Shown here: positions 37,593 through 45,478 of the stretch, piece after piece
How the letters are laid out: each line of letters opens with the position of its first letter
Position numbering within the stretch: the stretch's first letter is position 1
DNA from: Maridesulfovibrio ferrireducens
GTDB taxonomy: Bacteria; Desulfobacterota; Desulfovibrionia; Desulfovibrionales; Desulfovibrionaceae
Assembly: GCF_900101105.1 (NCBI RefSeq)
Contig: NZ_FNGA01000007.1
Location: forward strand, 60,400 to 124,399
Length of the DNA: 64,000 nt
Direction of reading: 5' to 3'
Notes under the pieces: model-generated
Told to the model about the DNA's origin: nothing
What the model saw: the letters and a program-made list of their open reading frames with translations, nothing else
Databases searched by the model: none
Program-made: the position numbers and the translations under genes

Positions 37593-37871
37593 CTACTGTA
37601 GACGCATAAAAAGTTTATTAGATGAATCAAGTTGACTAAGAGGTTCTTTAAGTTCTTTCAAAAAACTGCCTGTAGCTGTTTCAATTCTCTGAACATCGTC
37701 CTCACTAACTTGAACCTTCTCCACCTTTTGCATAAAATCCTTAAGAAGCTCAAGTTCCTCAAGAAAATTACGGTTCAAATCAAGCTTTTCCAACTCCTGC
37801 TCAAGTTCAAGAATAGTCTCAAGACAATTATTGAGCCTGAGCACAAGATTATGTCGTTCAGTACGGTTCAT
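37593..37871 (-). CDS. Small coiled-coil protein
   Basis: A 92-residue, leucine- and glutamate-rich protein that is almost entirely predicted helix, with heptad-like runs such as C-L-E-T-I-L-E-L-E-Q-E-L-E-K-L. There is no membrane segment or cysteine motif. It lies 9 bp upstream of the FtsB-like gene on the same strand and 40 bp after pgsA, so it is part of this group. I do not recognise the family; association with the FtsB-like protein through coiled coils would be a reasonable guess. Confidence 0.7.
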   Translation of the reverse strand: MNRTERHNLVLRLNNCLETILELEQELEKLDLNRNFLEELELLKDFMQKVEKVQVSEDDVQRIETATGSFLKELKEPLSQLDSSNKLFMRLQ

Positions 37872-37911
37872 GATGCACCTAGCTGAGTATTATTTATTTG
37901 CTTTTAAAAAA

Positions 37912-38457
37912 TTATTCGTTAGTTAACCAAATTTTATGCAAATTGTACATATAATTACCAGCAGAAAACACAGTCAATCCTAATGCTACGTAAAGAATCT
38001 GAGTTCCCAGGGCATGCATATCTATTCCGAAATAAGGATAATGTAACAATAGCGGTCCTAAAGCCAGACTTTGAGCAATTGTTTTCATCTTACCGAAATT
38101 ATCCGCGGCAAGAACCAACCCCATATCCATAGCAATAGCACGTAATCCTGTAATAATCAGTTCGCGGCAAATAATAACAACAGTTATCCACGCATCTACA
38201 TAACCAAGCTGAGTTAGCATAATTAAAATAGAACTGATCAAAAGCTTATCAGCCAATGGATCAAGAAATTTGCCCAGAGTCGTAACCTGATTTTGCCGAC
38301 GTGCGATCATTCCGTCAAAAATATCAGTTAACGATGCCAAAAAAAACAGCAACGCAGCTAAAAACATCGTGATCTTACTAGGAAAATAAAGAAGAGCCAC
38401 GAGAACTGGCACCGTAAGAATACGTCCAAGAGTAAGGGAATTAGCGAGATTGATCAT
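37912..38457 (-). CDS. pgsA: CDP-diacylglycerol--glycerol-3-phosphate 3-phosphatidyltransferase
   Basis: A 181-residue multipass inner-membrane enzyme making phosphatidylglycerol phosphate, the first committed step to phosphatidylglycerol and cardiolipin. The CDP-alcohol phosphotransferase motif D-I-F-D-G-M-I-A-R-R ... G-K-F-L-D-P-L-A-D-K (about residues 46-72) is intact with all acidic residues. The N-terminal N-L-A-N-S-L-T-L-G-R-I-L is also typical. It is upstream of the coiled-coil/FtsB-like/TPR group on the same strand. Confidence 0.95.
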   Translation of the reverse strand: MINLANSLTLGRILTVPVLVALLYFPSKITMFLAALLFFLASLTDIFDGMIARRQNQVTTLGKFLDPLADKLLISSILIMLTQLGYVDAWITVVIICRELIITGLRAIAMDMGLVLAADNFGKMKTIAQSLALGPLLLHYPYFGIDMHALGTQILYVALGLTVFSAGNYMYNLHKIWLTNE

Positions 38458-38540
38458 AGCGTGTCCCGATTCGGTAAATACATTTAATCAGAGCTCATTA
38501 GCTTTATAAACTATACCCTGAAGGATGGCCTGATTTTAAA

Positions 38541-38573
38541 TTGCAGGGAGATTGTCATTTAAACTCCCTGCAA
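38541..38573 (-). terminator. Hairpin downstream of the Mrp gene
   Basis: TTGCAGGGAG (38541-38550) pairs perfectly with CTCCCTGCAA (38564-38573) around a 13-nt loop. On the minus strand the tail is T-rich but broken. It sits 20 bp after the Mrp stop. Confidence 0.7.
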
Positions 38574-38593
38574 CTAAAATCGTCTATAAAAAC

Positions 38594-39484
38594 CTAAGAG
38601 TGAGTGCTGGAAGCAATTTCCAAACTACTTTCAGCAGCCTCTGCTATTTTATCAGCAACATCTCTGAATGCTGTTTTAGCGGGAGAGCTCTCTTCAAGAA
38701 GAACAACAGGTTTACCGAGATCCGCTGCAACAACAGCTGTAGGATCTAGAGGAATTGCACCAAGGAAAGGCAATCCGTATTTTTCAGCCAACTGCTCACC
38801 GCCGCCTCTTTTAAACAGATCTATCTGCTCATGACAATGAGGACAAATAAGGCCGCTCATATTTTCTACAACGCCCATGATATTAGCCTTGGCATACTGA
38901 AGAAAATTAATAGCTTTCCTTACATCCGCAAGAGAAATCTCCTGTGGAGTAGTTACAACAACAGCTAAAGACTCCGGAATAGTCTTGAGCACAGTCATTG
39001 GCTCATCACCGGTTCCTGGAGGGGAATCAATAACCAGAAAGTCCAAATCTCCCCACTGAACGTCCGAAATAAATTGTCTGATAGCGGAAGTTTTCATAGG
39101 ACCACGCCAAAGAACAGCCTGATCAGGGTCTTTAAGCAAAGATTCCATTGAAACAACATGGAGGTTATCATTCACTTTCTTGGGAACAACGAGGTTTCCA
39201 CGTTCAACTTCAAGCTGCCCGGTGATTCCAAGCAAATGCGGTACACTTGGACCATGAATATCAACGTCCAGAATACCGACTTTAAATCCCTTATCCGCAA
39301 GGGCTGCAGCAATATTAACTGCCACAGAACTTTTACCAACTCCGCCCTTTCCGCTCATAACAAAAATTTTGTATTTAATTCTCTTCAAGGTAGAAGAAAT
39401 TAACTCATTCTGAAGAGCATGAGCAGCGTTTGGTTTATCGCCCTCTTTCTTTTCTGTTGAGCAGGATCCACATGATGAACTCAT
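38594..39484 (-). CDS. Mrp/NBP35-family iron-sulfur cluster carrier ATPase
   Basis: A 296-residue P-loop ATPase of the Mrp/ApbC family, which carries [4Fe-4S] clusters to apo-proteins. The deviant Walker A motif G-K-G-G-V-G-K-S-S lies near residue 45, I-D-S-P-P-G-T-G-D-E near residue 148, and the cluster-binding C-P-H-C near residue 210. An N-terminal S-S-S-C-G-S-C-S segment adds a second cysteine pair of NBP35 type. Such a carrier fits a genome rich in Fe-S enzymes. It stands between pgsA and the DUF368 gene with terminator-like spacing. Confidence 0.93.
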   Translation of the reverse strand: MSSSCGSCSTEKKEGDKPNAAHALQNELISSTLKRIKYKIFVMSGKGGVGKSSVAVNIAAALADKGFKVGILDVDIHGPSVPHLLGITGQLEVERGNLVVPKKVNDNLHVVSMESLLKDPDQAVLWRGPMKTSAIRQFISDVQWGDLDFLVIDSPPGTGDEPMTVLKTIPESLAVVVTTPQEISLADVRKAINFLQYAKANIMGVVENMSGLICPHCHEQIDLFKRGGGEQLAEKYGLPFLGAIPLDPTAVVAADLGKPVVLLEESSPAKTAFRDVADKIAEAAESSLEIASSTHS

Positions 39485-39537
39485 TTTTATACCTTTGTTG
39501 TGTATTTAACTTAAGGGAGAATTACTCCCGACCCAAA

Positions 39538-40497
39538 TCAGCTCCTTTGAGCTGAAGATATCCATTCCAAAATTATTACAAATGCAAAGCCGACAACCAT
39601 TAATCCAACAGCCGTCGCAAACTCCTCATTATAAGCGGGAGGCAAAATATTTGCTTCACTCAAGACATAAGTCTTACCGCGAATGACAACTGAATCAAGA
39701 ACTTCTTTCCACGGCCATATTTTACGCATGGCACCAGCCATAAATCCTGTAAGGATGCTGATCGTAATACCATGGTGCTTTTCAAGAAAATAATGAAGAA
39801 CGCGAGAAAATAGAGAAATTCCACAAGCGCACCCGCATACAAATGCTATCAGGATAGCTGTATTTTCTGGACTTGCCGGATTTCGAAGTGCTCCTGTGAT
39901 GTACTCATATTTACCGAGCAGCAACAGAATAAAGGCCCCGCTTATTCCCGGCAAAATCATGGCACAAATAGATATTGAAGCGCATATAAAAACAAACCAC
40001 AAAGTATCAGGAGTCGTAACAGGAATCAATCCGACCAGAACGAAACTGAAAATAGCCCCGAGTGCACCGGATAAAATATTTTTAAAGGAAAACTTACCGA
40101 CTCTCCGGCCTACCACCAAAATAGAAGAAGCAATAAGCCCGAAAAAGAGAGACCAAACTTGAACCGGGTGACTGCCAAGAAGAGAATGAATTATGCGGGC
40201 CATTGAAACCATGGCCAGAACAATGCCGAAAAGGAGTGGAATTATAAATTTCAAATGAGGCACAGCCACAGCGCCTATCAAATCAAATGTAACTAATTTC
40301 TTAATGAAGGTTCCATTAAATGAACGGATGGAATCTATCAATTGATCATAGATACCTGTGATGAAGGCCATTGTTCCGCCGGATACTCCCGGAATAATGT
40401 CGGCAACTCCCATACACAATCCCTTGAGCATCAAAATCAGATACTCACGAATAGAGTTTGGCCCGGGACCGTTGTTCCATGCTTGAATTAAATTCAT
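39538..40497 (-). CDS. DUF368 membrane protein (PopT-like)
   Basis: A 319-residue polytopic membrane protein with about eight to ten hydrophobic segments. The family motif G-V-A-D-I-I-P-G-V-S-G-G-T-M-A near residue 32 recurs later as I-L-P-G-I-S-G-A-F-I-L near residue 182, showing the internal duplication of DUF368. Published work on PopT proteins identifies DUF368 members as undecaprenyl-phosphate translocases that recycle the lipid carrier for cell wall synthesis. Assignment of that role here is by family only. pcm lies 23 bp upstream on the same strand. Confidence 0.88.
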   Translation of the reverse strand: MNLIQAWNNGPGPNSIREYLILMLKGLCMGVADIIPGVSGGTMAFITGIYDQLIDSIRSFNGTFIKKLVTFDLIGAVAVPHLKFIIPLLFGIVLAMVSMARIIHSLLGSHPVQVWSLFFGLIASSILVVGRRVGKFSFKNILSGALGAIFSFVLVGLIPVTTPDTLWFVFICASISICAMILPGISGAFILLLLGKYEYITGALRNPASPENTAILIAFVCGCACGISLFSRVLHYFLEKHHGITISILTGFMAGAMRKIWPWKEVLDSVVIRGKTYVLSEANILPPAYNEEFATAVGLMVVGFAFVIILEWISSAQRS

Positions 40498-40520
40498 TTA
40501 TTCTCCAACAAAATACCCGA

Positions 40521-41165
40521 TTACCAGCCCTGTTTCCCCACAAGATCAACAAATGCACATCCGCCCATATCTGTCTCTGTGACTTTACCGTCTTCCTTTG
40601 TAACCAGAATAAGTTGCTGTCTTCTCTTTTCGTTCCCAACAGGTATAACCATTCTGCCATGATCGGCAAGCTGATCTATCAAATACTGAGGTATTTCCGG
40701 CCCACCGGCTGTAACTATAATCCGATCAAAAGGAGCTTCATCAGGCCATCCCATTGTACCATCATCAAGTTTTAGACGAATATTAAAAAATCTCAAATCA
40801 AAAAGAAGAGTTCGCGCGGCAATAAAAAGCTTACGTATTCTTTCAACGGAATAAACTTCAGCACCCATTTCACCCAGAACTGCTGCCTGATATCCAGAAC
40901 CGGTTCCAATTTCCAGAACTTTATGTCCGGACTGAATCTGTAAAAGTTCCGACATGTAAGCAACAATAAACGGCTGAGAAATAGTCTGCCCTTCCCCGAT
41001 AGGAAGAGCACTGTCTGCATATGCCCTGTCAGCAAGAGCTCCCTGCACAAAAAGATGCCTTTGAACTTTACGCATAGCTGATAAAACATTTTGATCAACC
41101 ACACCACGGGCTACAATCTGCTCTTCAACCATTTTAGTTCTGCTGAACTTTGGATCAATCCGCAC
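40521..41165 (-). CDS. pcm: Protein-L-isoaspartate O-methyltransferase
   Basis: A 214-residue SAM-dependent enzyme that repairs isoaspartyl residues in aged proteins. Family motifs are [15 protein letters not shown] near residue 50, [13 protein letters not shown] near residue 80 (SAM site), and [10 protein letters not shown] near residue 145. The start codon is GTG, supported by GGGGAGA upstream. It is the first gene of a leftward pair with DUF368. Confidence 0.96.
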   Translation of the reverse strand: MRIDPKFSRTKMVEEQIVARGVVDQNVLSAMRKVQRHLFVQGALADRAYADSALPIGEGQTISQPFIVAYMSELLQIQSGHKVLEIGTGSGYQAAVLGEMGAEVYSVERIRKLFIAARTLLFDLRFFNIRLKLDDGTMGWPDEAPFDRIIVTAGGPEIPQYLIDQLADHGRMVIPVGNEKRRQQLILVTKEDGKVTETDMGGCAFVDLVGKQGW

Positions 41166-41531
41166 ACTCTCCCCCGATGAGGTTTTGCCTCAAAACAAAC
41201 ATTATCAATAAAACAAAAACAGAGTTAGCTTATAATATTATTAACTAAAACTCTATTTCTCCCTAAATCGACCGTCTGCAAAAATTTTTATGTTAGCCCT
41301 CAGTTTTGAGGTATTATCAAAATACTATATAATAAACGTCAGAAACTTAAAGACATCAAGCTTCTAACCTGTGCCAACTTAAATTTTATCGTTCGCAGTT
41401 GCAAATCAGATTTTACCGGGCAAGTCAACCAGAATACAGCATCCAACCATTTAAACTTCAATTTTATGCATACGCCTCTTGACACAAAAGGTTCATAAAG
41501 AGAGATTATAGGTAAGGAAAAGGAGGATCAC
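41166..41531. other. 366-bp intergenic region between divergent pcm and CBS gene
   Basis: A/T-rich, with no credible gene. A 25-codon frame at 41290 lacks a ribosome binding site. It holds the start region of pcm on the left and the CBS promoter at 41479-41509 on the right. Nothing else was recognised. Confidence 0.6.
41479..41509 (+). promoter_or_regulatory. Possible promoter of the CBS-domain gene
   Basis: A perfect TTGACA at 41479-41484 and GATTAT at 41504-41509, spacer 19 bp (longer than ideal), about 20 bp before a strong AAGGAGGATC ribosome binding site. Confidence 0.45.
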
Positions 41532-41969
41532 ATGCTGAAAGTTACTGATCTGATGACAAACAAACTGTTCACTCTCAATGAAAATGACACCTTGAGAATG
41601 GCCCGCTCCTTGATGGATCTACAAAGAATCAGACATATCCCGATCGTAAACGAAAAGAGTGTTTTTATCGGCCTGATTACCCACAGAGACATACTTGGAG
41701 CAACTATTTCACATTTAGCAGGAATTGATCCCACAACTCAGGGTGAAATTGACTCAGGTATTCCCGTAGGGGAAATAATGAGAACCGGTATTAAGACCGT
41801 TACCTCAGAAACACTGCTGAAAGAGGCTGCGTACTTGCTGCTTAACCACAAATACGGATGTTTACCCGTGGTAAATGAAGTAGGTGAACTGACAGGTATT
41901 CTGACTGAAGCAGACTTCTTGAAGCTGACTATAAGCCTTATGGAAGCTTTAGAACAAACCGAAGAGTAA
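41532..41969 (+). CDS. CBS-pair (Bateman module) protein
   Basis: A 145-residue protein made of two CBS domains. The first (about 1-60) has D-L-M-T-N-K-L-F-T-L and R-H-I-P-I-V-N; the second (about 78-138) has E-I-M-R-T-G-I-K-T-V and G-C-L-P-V-V-N-E-V-G-E-L-T-G-I-L-T. CBS pairs bind adenine nucleotides or related ligands and usually regulate a partner; here there is no attached enzyme domain. It is a single-gene unit with its own promoter, ribosome binding site and terminator. Partner and ligand are unknown. Confidence 0.9.
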   Translation: MLKVTDLMTNKLFTLNENDTLRMARSLMDLQRIRHIPIVNEKSVFIGLITHRDILGATISHLAGIDPTTQGEIDSGIPVGEIMRTGIKTVTSETLLKEAAYLLLNHKYGCLPVVNEVGELTGILTEADFLKLTISLMEALEQTEE

Positions 41970-41983
41970 AATACTAATATTAA

Positions 41984-42017
41984 AGGCGGTCCCGGCTGTT
42001 ATCTTCCGGGACCGCCT
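41984..42017. terminator. Hairpin between convergent CBS and hydrogenase protease genes
   Basis: A 12-bp perfect stem (AGGCGGTCCCGG at 41984-41995 with its complement at 42006-42017). T runs are weak, but the stem is very GC-rich and lies between convergent stops. Confidence 0.8.
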
Positions 42018-42026
42018 ATAATTCAA

Positions 42027-42500
42027 TCAACTATTGAATTCTTCAATAAATCTATTCACTTCTTTTCTTGAAACTTCCAAAAAATGCGGGAATGTTTTTT
42101 GAACTTCAGGAGTCATTTCCAGACCCCAATCGGTGTAACTTTTAGGTTCCATACCGATAACGCGCATTCTTGGCCTTTTCCCTACCATCTCTGCCATGTG
42201 CAAAGAATCAATCAAATCAATATCGTGTAAAGATAAACGTTGATCATCATTTTGAATGAGATCATCTTCTTCAAACATATAGACTGTTCCGGGAGCCTCT
42301 CCTGCGTGAACAATATCAAGCACCAGAAGGCCATCATACCCTTCCAGTACATGAAAAAGATCCTGTGTGAATGTTCCGCCATCGACCATGTGAACATTTT
42401 CAGGCCATTCTTCTTTGCGCAAAGCCTCAATGGCATGAACGCCAACGCCTTCATCCATGAGTAGAATATTTCCCACCCCCAAAACAAGTAGCTTCTTCAT
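42027..42500 (-). CDS. Hydrogenase maturation protease (HyaD/HysD type)
   Basis: A 157-residue nickel-dependent endopeptidase that removes the C-terminal tail of the hydrogenase large subunit after Ni insertion. G-V-G-N-I-L-L-M-D-E-G-V-G-V-H at residues 8-22 carries the conserved metal-ligand Glu. L-V-L-D-I-V-H-A-G near residue 60 carries the Asp, and S-L-H-D-I near residue 91 the His. It follows hysBA on the same strand after a terminator-like hairpin. It is the likely processing enzyme for HysA, whose tail is 18 residues after His492. Confidence 0.92.
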   Translation of the reverse strand: MKKLLVLGVGNILLMDEGVGVHAIEALRKEEWPENVHMVDGGTFTQDLFHVLEGYDGLLVLDIVHAGEAPGTVYMFEEDDLIQNDDQRLSLHDIDLIDSLHMAEMVGKRPRMRVIGMEPKSYTDWGLEMTPEVQKTFPHFLEVSRKEVNRFIEEFNS

Positions 42501-42566
42501 TTTTTAATCCTTTGAAACGATTCAATAAAACTTTTCTCAGTTATATCAACAACTCAGGACAAATAA

Positions 42567-42612
42567 TGTAAAAGAAAACTCCCGGACACGGGATAATTCC
42601 TGCGCCCGGGAG
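42567..42612 (-). terminator. Terminator after hysA
   Basis: CTCCCGG (42579-42585) pairs with CCGGGAG (42606-42612), and the minus-strand tail is T-rich (GTTTTCTTTTAC). It separates hysBA from the protease gene, so partial readthrough or a separate promoter is needed for the latter. Confidence 0.75.
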
Positions 42613-42686
42613 CTATTATGATCCTGAAATAGTTCTCACTATAGAAAATACGGGACTACGTCCCCGCTATGGTTATACCAGCTAAC

Positions 42687-44219
42687 CTAGCATCCTTCCT
42701 GAATGTGATGAACAGTTTTCTTACCAGTGTCTGCGTGCAACACGTGCACGGCACAGCCTAGTCATGGATCAAAGGATCTAATGATCCTTGATATGTCTAC
42801 AGGACTTCCAGTGTCTGGAACTGGACAACCGATGAGAGCTTCCTCAACAGGTCCACGCTGCCCCATGTCATCACGAGGGTTTGTGTTCCAGAGAGTAGCA
42901 GGCATAAGCTGGTAGTTAGCTACTTTAGAATCCTGAATATTTATGTAATGCAGCAAAGATCCGCGAGGAGCTTCAGTGAATCCGATACCTTCACCAGTTA
43001 CAGGAACTTTAGACTCGACGTATGTATCTTCGCCGGCTTTAATTTCCTTGAGCCAAGTATCATTGATTGCATCAGCAACAATGAGAGCTTCCTCAGCACG
43101 TGCAACGTGACGACCCATGAGAGAGAATGCAAGATCTTCTCCGAGATCGCGGAATTTGACAGCTTTGATACCGTAAAGGTCTTTAAGCTGTTTTTTACCG
43201 ATATCACTGAGTTCTGGATTGTGTATCCACATACGAGCAAGAGGACCAACTTCAACAGGCTTCTTGTTGTAACGAGAAGCTTTGATGAAGCTGTAAGCTC
43301 CTTCTTTGTGAACATCCGGAATGGTCTTACCTTTGCTCGGATGGAGATCTGAACAAGAGTCTTCGAACCATGAGTATTTAACAAACTCTTTAATAAGAGC
43401 AGGGTTAAATTTCTCATCTTTACCATCAATGTATACACCGGAATCGATGAGAGTCTTAGAACCCTCTTCGTCCATTGGGAATACACCGTATGACATACAG
43501 TTCTTGTAACCACCACCGATCTTAAAGAGATCTTTATAAACAGATCCGATAAGATAAACGGTAGGTAGATAGGTTTCAGCTACAAATTTCCTAACTTCTT
43601 TGAAGCGGCTGGCATATTCTGCAAGCTTTTCCTTAGTAGGAATTTCAGTAGTTCCACCAACAACCTGACCAGAAACATGAGGCATTTTTCCACCGAAGAG
43701 AGCTACCATTTCATGGCAGATACGACGAATTTCAAGAGCCTTAATATACTGATCAACTGCTACTGCATTGGTTTTTTCATCCAAACGAAGATCTGGCTGA
43801 TCGAAACGAGGAACGAAAGGCGCTTTGCCTGGTCCTCTAACGAAATCCAAAGCTGCAAGATGATAAAAATGCAGAAGATGAGACTGCAGATAGTTAGCAC
43901 CAAAGATGAGGTTTCTTGTGACTCTACCATTTTTGGTGAGTTTGACGCCACAAGCATCATCAAGAGCTAAACAAGCTGCGGTTGAATGAGCTGTAGGACA
44001 TACACCGCAAAGTCTCTGAGTCAACTGAGCTGCATCGCGAGGATCGCGACCAACTAGAATATTCTCAAAACCGCGATACATACCACCTGAAAGCCAGGCA
44101 TCTACAACTTTCCCGTCTTTAACAACAACCTCAGCTTTGAGGTGACCTTCAATCCGGCTAACCGGGTCAATGGCAATCTTTATTTTCCCGTCTTTAGCGG
44201 GTGTACTTGATTTTGACAT
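42687..44219 (-). CDS. hysA: [NiFeSe] hydrogenase large subunit, selenoprotein (TGA read as Sec)
   Basis: A 510-residue catalytic subunit of a periplasmic uptake or bidirectional hydrogenase. The N-terminal nickel motif R-L-C-G-V-C gives C71 and C74. The frame meets TGA at 42762-42764, just after S-F-D-P, and continues L-G-C-A-V-H and 18 more residues to TAG at 42687-42689. Reading TGA as selenocysteine gives D-P-U-L-G-C-A-V-H, the second nickel motif with U486 and C489, exactly the [NiFeSe] pattern. Stopping at TGA would remove two of the four nickel ligands and the protease site after H492. hysB is 24 bp upstream; the large subunit has no signal peptide and is exported with HysB by Tat. Confidence 0.95.
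42732..42755 (-). promoter_or_regulatory. Candidate bacterial SECIS element in hysA
   Basis: In the mRNA just after the UGA, CGUGCA (42750-42745) pairs with UGCACG (42739-42734) around the loop CGUGU; UG and CA can extend the stem past one bulged C. The loop starts 17 nt after the UGA and has a G in its second position, within the spacing and loop rule described for bacterial SECIS elements, which are read by SelB. Confidence 0.7.
42762..42764 (-). other. Selenocysteine codon (TGA) of hysA
   Basis: An in-frame TGA between the D-P codons and the L-G-C-A-V-H codons. Position 1 of the D-P-C/U-x-x-C-x-x-H motif is Cys in [NiFe] and Sec in [NiFeSe] hydrogenases. Confidence 0.93.
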
Positions 44220-44243
44220 TAGGAAAAATACTCCTATTAGCTA

Positions 44244-45188
44244 TTAACCGGCTTCGTAGAATGGGGACATCTCATCCGGAAAACCCGGTTCCACGCAACC
44301 AATACATACTGCGTTCTCTACACACCAGTTAACACCGCCATTCCATTTGCGTTTAAAGCAATCGGCATTAGCGCTCGGGCCTTTACAGCCGAGTTCGTAA
44401 CGACAGTTTTCTTTATCAGTGAAAACTTTAGAAAATTCATCCTCATCAAATTTAGAAAGATAAGGACAATTGTCATGAATGTTTTCGCCAAAGAAAGGTG
44501 TAGGACGCCCTTCGGAGTCAAGAATTTTGACAACTTCACCAAGTCCGCCTTCAAGTCCTTTCTCTTCAATCGCATTAATAGCGTAAACAAGAGTTCCAAT
44601 CATCCAATCAGGATGTGGAGGACAACCGGGAACATTGACTACTGGAGTCTTAATACCGTTATCAGCAAGTACTTTTGTTACGGAAGTAGATCCAGTAACG
44701 TTACCTTCAGCAGCAGGAATACCACCATAAGCAGCACAAGTACCGACGTTAACAACAACGGCAGCGTTCTTGGCCATTTCAAGAGTAGTCTCAAGCATGG
44801 TATACTCTTTGCCGTCTTTTTCACCGAGGATACAATAGTGGCCATTTTCTGCCACTGGTACTGATCCTTCAAAAATAACAATGTATTTACCCTTCTGCTC
44901 TTTAGCCACATCTGTCATGTGTCCCCAAGCAACTTCACCTTCAGACCCCATAATGGTCGGATGAAAATCGAGTGTAATTACATCTAGCAAAACCTTCGCA
45001 ATGGAAGGATGCACTGAATTTAGAAGTGAAACCGAACATCCGGTACAGCCCTGTCCCTGTATCCAGAATACATGTGGTACAAACTTCTCAAGTGCTTGCA
45101 CAACGCTCGGGTTGAACATCTGGGAAATCCCAAAGCCAGCCACTGTTCCTGTGCACAATTTCACGAAATCTCGCCTGGTCAAACTCAT
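44244..45188 (-). CDS. hysB: [NiFeSe] hydrogenase small subunit
   Basis: A 314-residue electron-transfer subunit. The twin-arginine signal T-R-R-D-F-V-K (residues 4-10) precedes a hydrophobic stretch, so the folded dimer is exported by Tat. The proximal cluster ligands are in Q-G-Q-G-C-T-G-C-S near residue 48. Near the C-terminus, C-R-Y-E-L-G-C-K-G-P and N-W-C-V-E-N-A-V-C-I-G-C supply the distal and medial clusters. Standard [NiFe] enzymes have Pro where N-W-C has Cys, giving a [3Fe-4S] medial cluster; the Cys predicts three [4Fe-4S] clusters, as in known [NiFeSe] enzymes. AAGGAGGTAG gives an excellent ribosome binding site. Confidence 0.96.
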   Translation of the reverse strand: MSLTRRDFVKLCTGTVAGFGISQMFNPSVVQALEKFVPHVFWIQGQGCTGCSVSLLNSVHPSIAKVLLDVITLDFHPTIMGSEGEVAWGHMTDVAKEQKGKYIVIFEGSVPVAENGHYCILGEKDGKEYTMLETTLEMAKNAAVVVNVGTCAAYGGIPAAEGNVTGSTSVTKVLADNGIKTPVVNVPGCPPHPDWMIGTLVYAINAIEEKGLEGGLGEVVKILDSEGRPTPFFGENIHDNCPYLSKFDEDEFSKVFTDKENCRYELGCKGPSANADCFKRKWNGGVNWCVENAVCIGCVEPGFPDEMSPFYEAG

Positions 45189-45401
45189 CCCTACCTCCTT
45201 GGTAGTTGCCGGCGCTAGTAAGGCGCTGTCCTTACTTACTAAAAAATAGCGTCACATTGACTTTATTTTTTAATATCACATACACACTCCAGAGTTTTAC
45301 GTCAACAATATACCAATACAAATTTAACAAAGCCATCAGATAAATCTATAGCACTAATAGGCGTGCTGAAACTTGCCAATGTTGTACATTGAACAAACCA
45401 C

Positions 45402-45433
45402 CTGTTTGCTGTTAGAGTAACACTGTTAAACAG
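45402..45433. promoter_or_regulatory. Nested inverted repeat upstream of the M23 peptidase gene
   Basis: TGTTA-GAG-TAACA (45410-45422) is a perfect dyad, nested inside CTGTTT (45402-45407) and AAACAG (45428-45433). It lies about 45 bp before the M23 start in the 290-bp region divergent to hysB. It could be an operator for either gene. No regulator was identified. Confidence 0.35.
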
Positions 45434-45478
45434 ATTCTCATTTTTTTCAGACTTAATTAACGAACTAAAGGATACGTA

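Noticed and set aside
41290..41367. 25-codon frame in the pcm-CBS gap
   Set aside because: No ribosome binding site and no recognisable feature.
42762..44219. Hydrogenase large subunit ending at the TGA (485 residues)
   Set aside because: The frame continues with the conserved C-A-V-H end and a SECIS-like hairpin; stopping would delete two nickel ligands.
45360..45395. Sigma-54 promoter upstream of hysB (minus-strand TTGGCAAG ... GCA)
   Set aside because: The distance between GG and GC is 9 instead of 10 nt and the -12 element is poor.
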